64,000 nucleotides of DNA, taken from positions 186,001 through 250,000 of the forward strand of contig CALUKE010000003.1 in NCBI GenBank assembly GCA_944321165.1, read 5' to 3'. The DNA comes from an uncultured Odoribacter sp. (lineage in GTDB: Bacteria > Bacteroidota > Bacteroidia > Bacteroidales > Marinifilaceae). Position numbers and translations under genes: made by a program. Position 1 is the first letter of the stretch; each line of letters begins with the position of its first letter. The notes under the pieces were generated by a model. The model saw only the letters and a program-made list of their open reading frames with translations, was not told the origin of the DNA and ran no database searches. Shown here piece by piece: positions 26,817 to 36,314 of this stretch.

Positions 26817-28457
26817 TCAATCTACTAAAAATTTAAACTGATCGTATTCAAACAATCCTCGTTCACCCAATTTCAAATGCGGTATGACAATCAAAGCCAT
26901 AAAAGAAAGAGTCATAAAAGGTGAAGTCAGAGTACACCCATTCTGATGCAACAAGCGAATCAATTTCTCCCAGGAAGCAGCCACTTCTTCTCCGCTTTTA
27001 TCGCTCATAATACCAGCAATCGGTAAAGGTAAAAGCTCTGTTTTCTCTTTTGAAACAACCACCAAAGCACCTTTATTTAAAATAACGGTATTGATAGAAT
27101 TCAGCAAATCTTCATCATTGGTTCCTACAGCCATCACGTTATGGGAATCGTGAGAAATACTTGTGGCAAAAGCTCCTTTTTTCAGACCGATACCATGAAT
27201 AAAGGCTATCTGAGGAGGTTTATTTTCATAGCGATTTAAATAAACAATCTTTAAAAGATCCCTATTCAGATCAGATTCCAAATTTTCGACAGAAGAAGAA
27301 AAGGAAAAGACCATTTTATCCGTAATCAATCCTCCATCATAAACCTTAATACAAGTTATTTTTGAAGATACTGGTTTTTTCAAATCAGAAAGAGTCAAAA
27401 AATCCCGATTAAATCGATTCAAATTTGAATAATCCTTTTTTACAAAACAAGCAGAATCCGATTGAGAAAACAAAGATATATCCGATGAATAACGAAGTTG
27501 TCCGTCAATATAAACCGACATAAGTTTTTCAAAATTCAAATTCTTCCACACGCAAAAATCAGCCGGATCACCTTCTTGAAGTGTACCTACTTTCAGATCA
27601 TAATGTTCTATGGGATTGAGAGAGGCTATTTTTAAAACGTCGAACAAATCAAAACCATCCTCTAAGGCTTTTCTAACTATTTTGTCTATGTCACCAAACT
27701 GTATCAAATCATCCGGATGAGAATCGTCCGTACAGAACATGACACTTCCCGGATGACTCTTGATTAAAGGCTTCAAATCATTATAATTTTTAGCCGCACT
27801 CCCTTCCCGAATGATAATTTTCATTCCTAAAGAAATTTTTTCCAGACCTTCTCTCAAAGAAAAAGATTCATGATCGGTTGAAATACCCGCTTTGATATAA
27901 TCGTACAAATCCTTCCCCGTAAGGCCGGGCGCATGACCGTCAATTCTTAAACGATGTTCACGAGCCAAATCCATTTTATGCCAAACTTCCGGATCTTTAT
28001 GAAGCACTCCAGGAATATTCATTAGTTCTGAAAGAGCTACAAAAGGATAGGAAGCAAATAACTCTCGCACCTCTTCCACACCTATTTTCCCGGCAGAACA
28101 ATCATAAGGAGTAGCCGGAACACAAGAAGGAACCGTGAAAAATGTCTTTATCAAAGATTTTTGACTATTCTCTATCATAAAACGTATTCCCTCCACACCT
28201 AAAACATTCGCTATTTCATGCGGATCATTGACAACTGCCACCGTCCCTTTGGCAATTGCTAATTTAGAAAACTCCTCCGGAACAAGCATAGAGCTTTCTA
28301 TATGTACATGTGCATCGATAAAACCAGGAACAATATAATGATCATAACTATTCGTATTTTCTGAAATACTCACAATGACACCCTGGTCGATTGAAAGAAT
28401 ACCTGGGAAAATTTTTCGACGATGAATATCTATAATATTACCTTCTATCTGTTCCAT
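26817..28457 (-). CDS. ade: adenine deaminase
   Basis: Deaminates adenine to hypoxanthine for purine salvage; a metal-dependent amidohydrolase-superfamily enzyme. Of 546 residues, the first part carries the metal-binding HVHIESSML motif within GFIDAHVHIESS (near 50), NDPHEIANVLG near 76, GHAPGLTG near 174, DHESF near 196 and CTDDSHPDDL near 242. The C-terminal domain contains SHDSHNVMAVGTND. The length matches bacterial Ade proteins. The 64 bases between ade and mnmG contain the parS site. Confidence 0.95.
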   Translation of the reverse strand: MEQIEGNIIDIHRRKIFPGILSIDQGVIVSISENTNSYDHYIVPGFIDAHVHIESSMLVPEEFSKLAIAKGTVAVVNDPHEIANVLGVEGIRFMIENSQKSLIKTFFTVPSCVPATPYDCSAGKIGVEEVRELFASYPFVALSELMNIPGVLHKDPEVWHKMDLAREHRLRIDGHAPGLTGKDLYDYIKAGISTDHESFSLREGLEKISLGMKIIIREGSAAKNYNDLKPLIKSHPGSVMFCTDDSHPDDLIQFGDIDKIVRKALEDGFDLFDVLKIASLNPIEHYDLKVGTLQEGDPADFCVWKNLNFEKLMSVYIDGQLRYSSDISLFSQSDSACFVKKDYSNLNRFNRDFLTLSDLKKPVSSKITCIKVYDGGLITDKMVFSFSSSVENLESDLNRDLLKIVYLNRYENKPPQIAFIHGIGLKKGAFATSISHDSHNVMAVGTNDEDLLNSINTVILNKGALVVVSKEKTELLPLPIAGIMSDKSGEEVAASWEKLIRLLHQNGCTLTSPFMTLSFMALIVIPHLKLGERGLFEYDQFKFLVD

Positions 28458-28496
28458 ACCTAAATGTCATTTATATATTCCCTTCGCACCTTTTTA

Positions 28497-28512
28497 TGTT
28501 CCACGTGAAACA
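28497..28512. other. parS site (ParB-binding palindrome)
   Basis: TGTTCCACGTGAAACA matches the TGTTnCACGTGAAACA ParB/Spo0J site at all defined positions. It is intergenic, between mnmG and ade. Such sites cluster around replication origins, and the proposed origin is 7.3 kb to the right. The parAB genes themselves are not in the window. Confidence 0.9.
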
Positions 28513-28521
28513 TTGCCAAAA

Positions 28522-30405
28522 TTAGCGGCCCATTAATATTAAAAGTACATTAATATCTGCAGGAGATACACCACTGATACGAGAAGCTTGACCTATTGTT
28601 CTGGGTTGAATTTTCATCAATTTTTGACGAGCTTCGATAGAAAGATTGGATAATTCTTCATAATTAAATTTACCGGCAATCACTAAATTCTCCAAACGAG
28701 ACAATTTATCGGCCAGCATTCTTTCCCGATCAATATAGCCTGAATATTTAATAGAAATTTCAGCAGCTTCAATAATCTCTTCACGGATAGTGTGCTTATC
28801 AATAAAATCCTTTAAAGAAGGTAAAACTCCTAACAAAGCAGGCAAATCAACCTGAGGACGCGTAAGCACATCCACCAATTTCATTCCTTGACGAATTGGA
28901 GCAGTATGTAAAGAAAGCAAAAAAGAATTGATCTCATCAGGTTTAACACTATAATTCTTAATGAACTCCACCAATAAATTTCGCTTTTCAAGTTTATCTA
29001 AATATATTTTATGTCTATATTCATTAACTAAACCTAATTCATAAGCTTTAGGAGTCAAACGTATGTCTGCATCATCTTGACGCAATAAAATACGATATTC
29101 TGCCCGAGAAGTAAACATCCGATAAGGTTCATCCACTCCTTTCGTCACCAAATCATCAATCAAAACACCAATATAAGCTTCATCTCTCCTCAAAATAAAC
29201 TCACCAGAAGAATGCAAGGAAAGATGAGCATTGATACCGGCCATCAAACCCTGAGCAGCCGCCTCTTCATAACCCGTAGTACCGTTAATCTGACCGGCAA
29301 AATAAAGTCCTCGGATCCGTTTTGTCTCTAAGGTATGATACAATTGGGTAGGCGGAAAATAATCGTATTCGATGGCATAGCCCGGACGAAATATTTTGGC
29401 GTGCTCAAAACCTTCTATCAGGCGTAATCCTTTTAATTGCACCTCCCAAGGCAAGGAAGAAGAAAAACCATTCAAATAAAATTCGGTTGTTGTCTCTCCT
29501 TCCGGTTCCAAAAACAAATGGTGACTCGTCTTATCGGCAAAAGTATGCAATTTCGTCTCAATGCTGGGACAATAACGGGGACCTACACTTTGAATAGTAC
29601 CGTTAAACAAAGGACTGTCAGAAAAACCTTCCCTCAAAGCATCGTGTACGGCTTCATTGGTATAGGCCATATAACAGGGTCTCTGATACAAATTATTTGT
29701 ATAATCGAAATGAAGAAAGGAAAAACGGTGAAAATCATGATCGCCATTTTGCTCGGTCAATTTCGAAAAATCGATACTTTTTCCGTCAATACGGACAGGA
29801 GTACCTGTTTTCATCCTGCCTGTTTCAAAACCAAGTGAACGCAATTGGGCAGTCAAACCGTGAGAAGCAGGTTCTGAAATACGTCCTCCCTCAAAACTAA
29901 CCCGTCCAATATGCATTAAACCGTTTAAAAAGGTACCATTGGTCAAAATAACCCGTTCAGCATAAAAAACGGCATGCAAAGAAGTTTTCACTCCGCGAAC
30001 CCTATCGTCTTCAACTATCAGCTCAACAACATCATCCTGCCACATATCCAACAAATCAATATTTTCCAGTTGACTGCGCCAGTTTGCAGAAAATTTCATC
30101 CGATCACACTGAGCCCGCGGACTCCACATTGCAGGACCTTTGGAACGATTGAGCATTCTGAATTGAATGGAACTCTGATCAGTCACTATACCCGTCAATC
30201 CTCCCAAAGCATCTATTTCACGAACAATCTGTCCCTTGGCTATTCCACCAATGGCGGGATTACAAGACATTTGGGCAATCTTATTCATATCCAAGGTAAT
30301 CAACAAAGTACGGGAACCCAAATGAGCAGCCGCACAAGCAGCCTCACAACCAGCATGACCGGCTCCTACAACAATCACATCATAATCCGGTAAAAGATTT
30401 GCCAT
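28522..30405 (-). CDS. mnmG: tRNA uridine-5-carboxymethylaminomethyl modification enzyme
   Basis: Works with MnmE to modify the wobble uridine (U34) of several tRNAs. The 627-residue FAD protein has the N-terminal dinucleotide motif [15 protein letters not shown] near 13, the conserved [19 protein letters not shown] stretch near 47 and [18 protein letters not shown] near 370, with a C-terminal helical domain. Only one base separates it from ybeY, so the two are co-transcribed. The old name gidA reflects its common location near the origin, which fits here. Confidence 0.97.
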   Translation of the reverse strand: MANLLPDYDVIVVGAGHAGCEAACAAAHLGSRTLLITLDMNKIAQMSCNPAIGGIAKGQIVREIDALGGLTGIVTDQSSIQFRMLNRSKGPAMWSPRAQCDRMKFSANWRSQLENIDLLDMWQDDVVELIVEDDRVRGVKTSLHAVFYAERVILTNGTFLNGLMHIGRVSFEGGRISEPASHGLTAQLRSLGFETGRMKTGTPVRIDGKSIDFSKLTEQNGDHDFHRFSFLHFDYTNNLYQRPCYMAYTNEAVHDALREGFSDSPLFNGTIQSVGPRYCPSIETKLHTFADKTSHHLFLEPEGETTTEFYLNGFSSSLPWEVQLKGLRLIEGFEHAKIFRPGYAIEYDYFPPTQLYHTLETKRIRGLYFAGQINGTTGYEEAAAQGLMAGINAHLSLHSSGEFILRRDEAYIGVLIDDLVTKGVDEPYRMFTSRAEYRILLRQDDADIRLTPKAYELGLVNEYRHKIYLDKLEKRNLLVEFIKNYSVKPDEINSFLLSLHTAPIRQGMKLVDVLTRPQVDLPALLGVLPSLKDFIDKHTIREEIIEAAEISIKYSGYIDRERMLADKLSRLENLVIAGKFNYEELSNLSIEARQKLMKIQPRTIGQASRISGVSPADINVLLILMGR

Positions 30406-30406
30406 T

Positions 30407-30838
30407 TTAAAGCGTTTTAAGAAGATCTAAGCAAATATTTTCGTTTTTACGCATTTCCTTACTATCGATATCTGTTTTATCCTTAAATCCTATTAAATGA
30501 AGTATAGAATGGCAAATCACCCTGCAAAATTCATTTTCATAAGAAGTGGAAAACAATTCAGAATTGGAACGCACCGTATCCAAACTGATAAAAACATCGC
30601 CTGAGAGCATATTTCCTTTGCAATAGTCAAAAGTAATGACATCGGTATAATAATCGTGCTGCAGATATTGACGATTGACCGACAATATGTAGGCATCATC
30701 GCAAAAAATAAAATTTATAGCTCCTACTGTCTTTTCATAATGCAAGGCAATCACATCAATCCAATCAATTATCAGCTGCTCAGAAAAAAAAGAAGGAAAA
30801 CAAGCTTCACCTTCCTCAAAAAATAAAATTTCTTTCAT
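30407..30838 (-). CDS. ybeY: endoribonuclease YbeY
   Basis: A single-strand endoribonuclease involved in rRNA maturation and ribosome quality control. I start it at the ATG at 30838 (143 residues); a TTG further upstream would overlap the previous gene. The metal site reads [13 protein letters not shown]: the first two histidines (H-x3-H) are present and the third ligand, usually histidine, is replaced by an aspartate-containing FKDK, as in other Bacteroidota. DVITFDY is also typical. It is encoded directly before mnmG. Confidence 0.92.
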   Translation of the reverse strand: MKEILFFEEGEACFPSFFSEQLIIDWIDVIALHYEKTVGAINFIFCDDAYILSVNRQYLQHDYYTDVITFDYCKGNMLSGDVFISLDTVRSNSELFSTSYENEFCRVICHSILHLIGFKDKTDIDSKEMRKNENICLDLLKTL

Positions 30839-30872
30839 CGAAATACTTAATAGAAACTCATAAAATATGCCG

Positions 30873-31271
30873 TCACAAATCAAAAACCAAAATTACTGTA
30901 GCACCACCATTTTCAAAAATCAATTCATCGGATAAAGTTTTCATCAAATAAAGCCCCCGTCCTGCTACCTTATCTATATTGTCAGGTAAAGTAGGATCTG
31001 GAATAACATGAAAATCAAAACCTTCTCCTTCATCACTGATGGTCACTTTAAATTGAGTATCCGTCTTTTCAGCAATCAAAGTAACCATTTTGTCCTTTTG
31101 CCGCTTATTACCCGACAGAATAGCATTGTTAACAGCCTCTATCACGGATAAACTAATTTTTCCATACAGGCTGGAGGGTAAACGAAAGAATTCGGTAAAA
31201 CTTTCAATAAAATTCTCAACCTTAACGATATTATTAATTTCCGATGAAATTGAAATTTCTAACTTATCCAT
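30873..31271 (-). CDS. RsbW/SpoIIAB-type ATP-binding anti-sigma kinase
   Basis: A 132-residue GHKL ATPase-like protein, starting at the ATG at 31271. Visible motifs are SVIEAVNNAILSGN (N-box with the Mg-binding asparagine), ISDEGEGFDF (G1 box) and GRGLYLMKTLSDEL (G2 box). In the RsbW/SpoIIAB family these proteins bind sigma factors or phosphorylate anti-anti-sigma proteins. No STAS partner is adjacent. It lies 34 bases upstream of ybeY, so it joins a tRNA/rRNA-processing operon, an odd setting for a regulator. Its partner is unknown. Confidence 0.85.
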   Translation of the reverse strand: MDKLEISISSEINNIVKVENFIESFTEFFRLPSSLYGKISLSVIEAVNNAILSGNKRQKDKMVTLIAEKTDTQFKVTISDEGEGFDFHVIPDPTLPDNIDKVAGRGLYLMKTLSDELIFENGGATVILVFDL

Positions 31272-31516
31272 TCCCAAGCTTTATATAGTCACGTTGTACA
31301 TAGATTCAAAACAAAGCATTGATACGATCATATTACTGATTCCATACAATAAAGGTTCAGCTTTTTCACCTTTTTTCGTAGAAAATTAAATTGCGCAACC
31401 ACTTCTATATTCTTTGAATGATCTGATGACGCAATCATCAATATCAAACTCAAGCAAAAATAAATAATAATCCATACATAGCGAAATTATTAAAACAATT
31501 TGAATAATCTATTCAA

Positions 31517-32707
31517 TTATTTAGCCAACCATAATTCCGGATTCAATTTTTCTTTATCCCTATAAATTTCAAAAGTCAATACACTTCCTTTTTCATCATC
31601 ATAAGCCACCTTTCCGATGACCTGTTTTGTTTTGACGGCATCTCCCGGATTGACATACATTTCAGACAGATTTGCATATACAGTGAAATAATTACCATGC
31701 CGTATGATGATCAGATTATTATCTATTGTTTTCAAGTTCATGGCAACAGTTACAACACCCTGGAAAACAGAACGAACATCGGCATTTTTGGAAGTAGTAA
31801 TACCGATCCCATTATTTGATACTTCAACCAGTTTATAAATAGCATGCTTGTAAACTCCAAATTTTTCGGAAATAAAACCTTCAATTACCGGCCAAGGTAA
31901 TTTTCCTTTATTTTTTGCAAAATCATCGGAAATTAATTTTTCCTCAGGAGTCAGTTTGTAGGTAGAAGTTTTACTTCCGGATTTCTTTATCTGACCGGAA
32001 ATCAATTTATCCAATTGTTCGGCCAATTTCCGTCGTTTTTGCATTTCTGTTGCCAATTTTTTCCGATAATCTTTTTCCTTTTTTTGCAATTGGCTAATGT
32101 AATTGTTTTCTTTCAAACGCTCAGATTCCAATTCCTTGTTTTGTACATTGATTTCATTTAAGGCAGAATTTTTCTGCTGAACTAAACTCTTCAATTCCTT
32201 ATTTTTAACATCTAAAGAATCATTAAGATTCTGAATCAAATGCAATTGACGTTTAGAATAATCTTGAATCTGCTGAAAATATTTGAAACGGTTGTAAGCC
32301 TGATTAAAATCGGCAGAAGAGAATATGAACATCAATTTATCGACTTTATCACGTTTTTTCCAGCTGCCATAAATCAGTTTTGCATAAAGATCAGATACTT
32401 GCTTACGATTTTCTTCCAATTCCTGAATACGTTGTTCATTTTTAGAAATACGGTTTTGGATCAGGTTCACTTCCTGATGCAAAGAACTCAGTAATTTCTG
32501 ACTTTGCTGTATTTTTTGGCGTAAAATATTTATTTTCTGAGTAGATACAGACTTGTTTTTTTCGGCTTCTTTCAATAAAGAATTCAAATAATTGATTTCT
32601 TTTTCTGTCTTAGCCTTTTGTTTTTTGACATCATCTACGGATTGAGAAAAAACAGACAACTGAAGAAAAATCATCAACCCTAATAAACCCAAACATTTGT
32701 AAATCAT
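31517..32707 (-). CDS. EnvC-like murein hydrolase activator
   Basis: A 396-residue exported protein with a signal peptide (to about 21), a long coiled coil (about 25-240, rich in K, E and Q) and a C-terminal LytM/M23 domain. The M23 metal ligands appear lost: the first H-x-G-x-D position reads GIGITTSKN and the HxH position reads LTFEI. This is the pattern of EnvC-type activators that switch on cell-wall amidases at division and do not cut peptidoglycan themselves. It overlaps the DUF4292 gene (ATGA) and is last in the dut-TPR-DUF4292 run. The 245 bases after it show no clear feature. Confidence 0.88.
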   Translation of the reverse strand: MIYKCLGLLGLMIFLQLSVFSQSVDDVKKQKAKTEKEINYLNSLLKEAEKNKSVSTQKINILRQKIQQSQKLLSSLHQEVNLIQNRISKNEQRIQELEENRKQVSDLYAKLIYGSWKKRDKVDKLMFIFSSADFNQAYNRFKYFQQIQDYSKRQLHLIQNLNDSLDVKNKELKSLVQQKNSALNEINVQNKELESERLKENNYISQLQKKEKDYRKKLATEMQKRRKLAEQLDKLISGQIKKSGSKTSTYKLTPEEKLISDDFAKNKGKLPWPVIEGFISEKFGVYKHAIYKLVEVSNNGIGITTSKNADVRSVFQGVVTVAMNLKTIDNNLIIIRHGNYFTVYANLSEMYVNPGDAVKTKQVIGKVAYDDEKGSVLTFEIYRDKEKLNPELWLAK

Positions 32708-33558
32708 TCTATTCTTTTATATTTAGGTGAAATTTTCAAATTTGCTTCTACCGGTATATCGAAATCTACTTTTAAAAACTTCAATTCCAAAGTAGTCGTA
32801 TTATTTTCCGCCTGTAAAGAAAAAATCATTTTTTCAGGAAAAAATTTACCTGAAAAATCTTTAAAGGCTTCGTAATCTACACTGACAGATATATCCTCAT
32901 CTAAATCTTCAACAGATATTCGAATCGGCCTGAAAAAGTCTGGATCAACCAAAATCTTCTGTAAAATTAAAATGAAGTCTTTATTCTTTCTTCTCTTTTT
33001 ATAAAATTTCTTTATTTTCCGAGTCAAAGCTTTTTCTTCTATGGTAGAAAGCTCATATCCAACATCGGTCCTTTCCAGTTTATATTTTTTTTCTCTGACA
33101 AGATTAGTCTTTTCTTCAAAAGTAATAAAAGTATTTGTCAACACTTTTTGTACATAATCAAAATCAACCCGAAAATCAAATTTGTCATACAAATCATCAT
33201 AATCCGCCACAAAAAATTTCTTATGATAGGTATCTACAAATTTAATGCTATCCGTTGTCAATAAAATACGGGCCACTTCTATTCCCAAAGGAGCGGTTAC
33301 AGTTGCCTGAATAAAAGTATCCCGCTTGATTTTCAAGGAAGCCTTGAAATTATTGTTGTTTTTTCCATTCTTAAAAGAAATATCCAGACGTTTGGCAAAT
33401 AAAGTAGCATATTCCAATTCGTGAATGTCAATGTTTTTAAGCAATCTTCCTTCTGTAATTGAAGGAATATTCTTTTTTACAGATACCTGTTTGACAGAAT
33501 GGCAAGCTACCATCAAAATACTAAATACACACAGCCCAAGTATAGATTTAAATCTCAT
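32704..33558 (-). CDS. DUF4292 lipoprotein
   Basis: A 284-residue lipoprotein starting at the ATG at 33558. A signal peptide ends in a lipobox with cysteine near residue 19 (ILMVAC). The rest has long beta strands (FKASLKIKRDTFIQATV, FFVADYDDLYDKF, MIFSLQAENNTTTLELKFL) resembling the LolA/LolB-type half barrel, which binds lipid-like ligands. This Bacteroidota family has no assigned function. It lies between the TPR gene and the EnvC-like gene, suggesting an envelope role. Confidence 0.82.
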   Translation of the reverse strand: MRFKSILGLCVFSILMVACHSVKQVSVKKNIPSITEGRLLKNIDIHELEYATLFAKRLDISFKNGKNNNNFKASLKIKRDTFIQATVTAPLGIEVARILLTTDSIKFVDTYHKKFFVADYDDLYDKFDFRVDFDYVQKVLTNTFITFEEKTNLVREKKYKLERTDVGYELSTIEEKALTRKIKKFYKKRRKNKDFILILQKILVDPDFFRPIRISVEDLDEDISVSVDYEAFKDFSGKFFPEKMIFSLQAENNTTTLELKFLKVDFDIPVEANLKISPKYKRIE

Positions 33559-33579
33559 GTTCACAAATACTCCTTTTCT

Positions 33580-35304
33580 TTAATCAGGCATTTTACCCGA
33601 CTGAATTTTCTCCTTCAATTCATCTGAAACATCACCACCCAGTTCAGCAGCTTTCTTCCACATCTCCAAAGCTTCCTGATGATTTCCACTTTTATACAGA
33701 ATATCACCATAATGCTCATATAATACTCCGGAAGGTTCCTTGTCGTTTTCAATGGCTAATTTAATGTAATACTTCGCCTGAGAATATTCTCCACGCTTAT
33801 AAAGAACCCAAGCATAAGTATCCAGATAAGTGGGATTTTCCGGTTCCATTGCAACTGTTTGTGAACTCATACGCTCCGCCTGATCCAGACGTTCATTGCG
33901 CAAAGAAAGATAATAAGCGTAATTGTTCAATACCAGAATATCGTTCGGATTTATTTTTAATACTTCATCAAACATATGAAAGGCTTTGGCAACACTGTCT
34001 AAAGTATAATAACAATCTGCCAGATAAGCATAAAATTGAGATTTCAATTCAGGCTTTTCATAAGTTAAATGGACTCCTTCCTCAAAAAGAGGAATAGCCT
34101 CTGAAAATTTTTCCTGCAACATCAGGGAGATACCAGACAATGCATAAGGCAGTGGTTGATCCGGAAAATATTTTATGGCTTCCATACCATAAGTGTACAT
34201 TCCCAAAGTATCGTTCATTTCATTGCACATCAAAAGCAATTCTTCCCAAATCAAATAATTGTTTTTATCCCGGGAAAGAATATATTCCAATTCTTTTTTG
34301 GCTTCAGACAATTTATTGTCTTTTTTCAAGAAATCAGAATGTAAAGCCCGAACAGAAAGATCATCACTGTATTTCAGCATCAGTAGATCCATATAATCAT
34401 TCAACTGTTTATCCGTGACCAAGGTAGTGTCATTACTCAGAATCAATTTCAAAATGTATTGAATCTTATAACCGTTCTCAATCTTATCACTGACTAGGGC
34501 AGCTCTGGTATGTTCATCCGCTTCAATATTCAGTTTCTTACTCCGGTAATAATCAGCTAGATAAAAATGTACGAAACCATTATCCGGTTCAGCTTTCAAC
34601 AGGCGATCCAATATTTGCAATCCTTTTTTGTCCTGATCGTAATTGAAATAAAGCTCTGCCAATAAACTAAGATATTCACTTTTATCCGGAAATTTACGAA
34701 TTAATTTAAGCAATTCATTGGAAGCTTTTTTCACTTCATCGAGTTTGGTATACAATTTTATTTTCTCTATAGACACAGGTTCGGTAATACCGTATTGTTG
34801 TTCATAACGCTCAAATACATCTATTGCTTTTTGCCATTTTTCCACTGAAATATACAAATTGGCCTCTATCAAATAGAATTCTTCTTTATTCGGATATTTT
34901 GAAATAATATCGGCATATACCTCACAAGCCTCTTCAATCATTGACTTTTTTTGAAGTATATTGGCAAGCAATATTTTGTACCACATATTATCAGGATTAC
35001 CAGCTACTGCCTCTCGTACAAACTGTAAAGCCTGATTGTAATCTTCTCCTACAGTCAGAATACCTGCTATTTCATATTTAGCAACTGCACTGGACGGAAG
35101 TATTTTCAGACAATTGTCAAACCAACCGATGGCAGCTTGATAATCTCCTATTAACTTACACCGGACTCCCTCCATAAAAGAATAATCAAATTCCATTTTG
35201 TTTTTTTCATCCAACACCGGTATATTTTCTGTTTTTTTCTTTTTATCGGCGAAAACAGGTGTTACCAAAAGGAACATCAAAACAAAAGCAATCCACTTTA
35301 TCAT
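33580..35304 (-). CDS. TPR-repeat exported protein
   Basis: A 574-residue protein with a signal peptide (cleavage after VFA near 19) and about a dozen tetratricopeptide-like repeats, most obvious at AIGWFDNCLKILPSSAVAKYEIA, ALQFVREAVAGNPDNMWYK and FHMFDEVLKINPNDILVLNNYA (only parts of each shown). Such all-helical solenoids serve as protein scaffolds; in this context, probably in the periplasm. It is 22 bases downstream of dut and upstream of the DUF4292 and EnvC-like genes, presumably one operon. Confidence 0.88.
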   Translation of the reverse strand: MIKWIAFVLMFLLVTPVFADKKKKTENIPVLDEKNKMEFDYSFMEGVRCKLIGDYQAAIGWFDNCLKILPSSAVAKYEIAGILTVGEDYNQALQFVREAVAGNPDNMWYKILLANILQKKSMIEEACEVYADIISKYPNKEEFYLIEANLYISVEKWQKAIDVFERYEQQYGITEPVSIEKIKLYTKLDEVKKASNELLKLIRKFPDKSEYLSLLAELYFNYDQDKKGLQILDRLLKAEPDNGFVHFYLADYYRSKKLNIEADEHTRAALVSDKIENGYKIQYILKLILSNDTTLVTDKQLNDYMDLLMLKYSDDLSVRALHSDFLKKDNKLSEAKKELEYILSRDKNNYLIWEELLLMCNEMNDTLGMYTYGMEAIKYFPDQPLPYALSGISLMLQEKFSEAIPLFEEGVHLTYEKPELKSQFYAYLADCYYTLDSVAKAFHMFDEVLKINPNDILVLNNYAYYLSLRNERLDQAERMSSQTVAMEPENPTYLDTYAWVLYKRGEYSQAKYYIKLAIENDKEPSGVLYEHYGDILYKSGNHQEALEMWKKAAELGGDVSDELKEKIQSGKMPD

Positions 35305-35326
35305 TTCTTCCGTTCTTTAATAATTT

Positions 35327-35761
35327 CTATTTCTTCCCTGTATGGCCAAATCCACCTTCTCCTCTTTCAGAATCTGATAATTCCTTCAATTCAATCCATT
35401 CTGCCTGTTCCACTTTTTGAATAACCATCTGGCAAACCCTTTCTCCATCTTCAATGGCAATCAGATTATTGGAAAGATTAACCACAATGATACCTATTTC
35501 TCCCCGATAATCGGCATCAATAGTTCCGGGACTATTCAATATGCCTAATCCTTCATTCAAAGCCAGGCCGCTGCGAGGACGTATCTGTGCTTCATATCCG
35601 ACAGGCAACTCTATATATAACCCTGTTGGAATCAATTTCCTCTCCAAAGGCCTTAAAGTAACGGTTTCATCTAAATTAGCCCGAATATCCATGCCTGCTG
35701 AAGCTTTTGTCTTATATTCAGGTAAAGCATGCTTTGAACGATTGACAATTTTAATTTTCAT
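35327..35761 (-). CDS. dut: dUTP diphosphatase
   Basis: Hydrolyses dUTP to dUMP, keeping uracil out of DNA and supplying thymidylate synthesis. It has 144 residues from the ATG at 35761 ([16 protein letters not shown]). The five trimeric dUTPase motifs are visible: [39 protein letters not shown] and GEGGFGHTG. An upstream in-frame TTG would add 12 unlike residues. It is the gene directly left of the proposed origin and heads the dut-TPR-DUF4292-EnvC run. Confidence 0.95.
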   Translation of the reverse strand: MKIKIVNRSKHALPEYKTKASAGMDIRANLDETVTLRPLERKLIPTGLYIELPVGYEAQIRPRSGLALNEGLGILNSPGTIDADYRGEIGIIVVNLSNNLIAIEDGERVCQMVIQKVEQAEWIELKELSDSERGEGGFGHTGKK

Positions 35762-35794
35762 GAATTTAAAATCTAAGCTGTTTAATACATCCTT

Positions 35795-35826
35795 CAAACT
35801 TACGATTTTTTCTTTTTCAAAAAAAA
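35795..35826 (-). promoter_or_regulatory. candidate dut promoter
   Basis: On the minus strand TAAGTTTG (complement of 35795-35802) fits the -7 element. The -33 position, 19-20 bases upstream, reads TTTT instead of TTTG. It forms the left border of the proposed origin. Confidence 0.5.
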
Positions 35827-35992
35827 TCGTATTTCAAAAAAAACTATAATACCGGTTTTAAACGAACAAGTACATATTAATATAATTGATTTTTTTATAA
35901 GAAAAAATGAAGATTATAATAGTCTGTTAGTTGTCTTCATAATTTTCAATGGATTTATTTGATTTTGTCGTTTTTAAAAACAGAAGTTGTTT

Positions 35993-36028
35993 TTATCAAC
36001 AACTATTTTTAAATTAAATAGTTGATAA
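35993..36028. repeat. inverted pair of DnaA-box-like sites
   Basis: TTATCAACA (35993-36001) and its inverted relative (36020-36028) face each other. Between them CAACTATTT (36000-36008) and AAATAGTTG (36016-36024) form perfect 9-bp arms around 7 AT bases. Confidence 0.7.
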
Positions 36029-36186
36029 TCAATATCTAATATAAGATACTAACAATTGTCAATAACTTTGGAATAGAAAAAATAATTGTTTTTGAATCTG
36101 TGTAAAATTGTTAGTAATTTGTATAAATGTTTTGAGATAAAAATGGATTCTTTTTTTGTTTTTTCAGAATGAAATGTAAATGAAAA

Positions 36187-36205
36187 TTGGAAATGAAATT
36201 TCCAA
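36187..36205. repeat. small palindrome in the origin region
   Basis: TTGGAAAT (36187-36194) and ATTTCCAA (36198-36205) with a 3-base spacer. It resembles a protein-binding dyad; no protein can be named. Confidence 0.5.
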
Positions 36206-36262
36206 ATAAATTTCTTTCTTTCTTTCAATAGTTTTCAACACTGTCTTGATAGTTTACTAACA

Positions 36263-36314
36263 AAATACAAAATCATGGAATCATTTTTGTCAACGATTCC
36301 ATGATTTTGTATTT
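36263..36314. repeat. perfect 20-bp inverted repeat after rfaE2
   Basis: Arms 36263-36282 and 36295-36314 are exact reverse complements, with a 12-base spacer. It begins 9 bases beyond the rfaE2 stop on the minus strand. It may end the panC-panD-rfaE2 transcript, although the stem is AT-rich and the T run weak. It may instead be a structural part of the origin. A DnaA-like TTGTCAACG overlaps its loop. Confidence 0.8.

Noticed and set aside
31330..31440. A roughly 36-codon minus-strand frame between the EnvC-like and RsbW-like genes
   Set aside because: Short, no recognisable start context, no conserved features. The interval probably only carries upstream signals of the RsbW-like gene.
35741..35797. 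An upstream TTG start for dut
   Set aside because: It would lie at the predicted promoter's -7 element and add residues not found in dUTPases; the ATG at 35761 is better.
36063..36070. TAACTTTG inside the origin region, a possible promoter
   Set aside because: No -33 partner at the right distance and no gene downstream. A chance match is likely in such AT-rich sequence, although an origin-transcribing promoter cannot be excluded.
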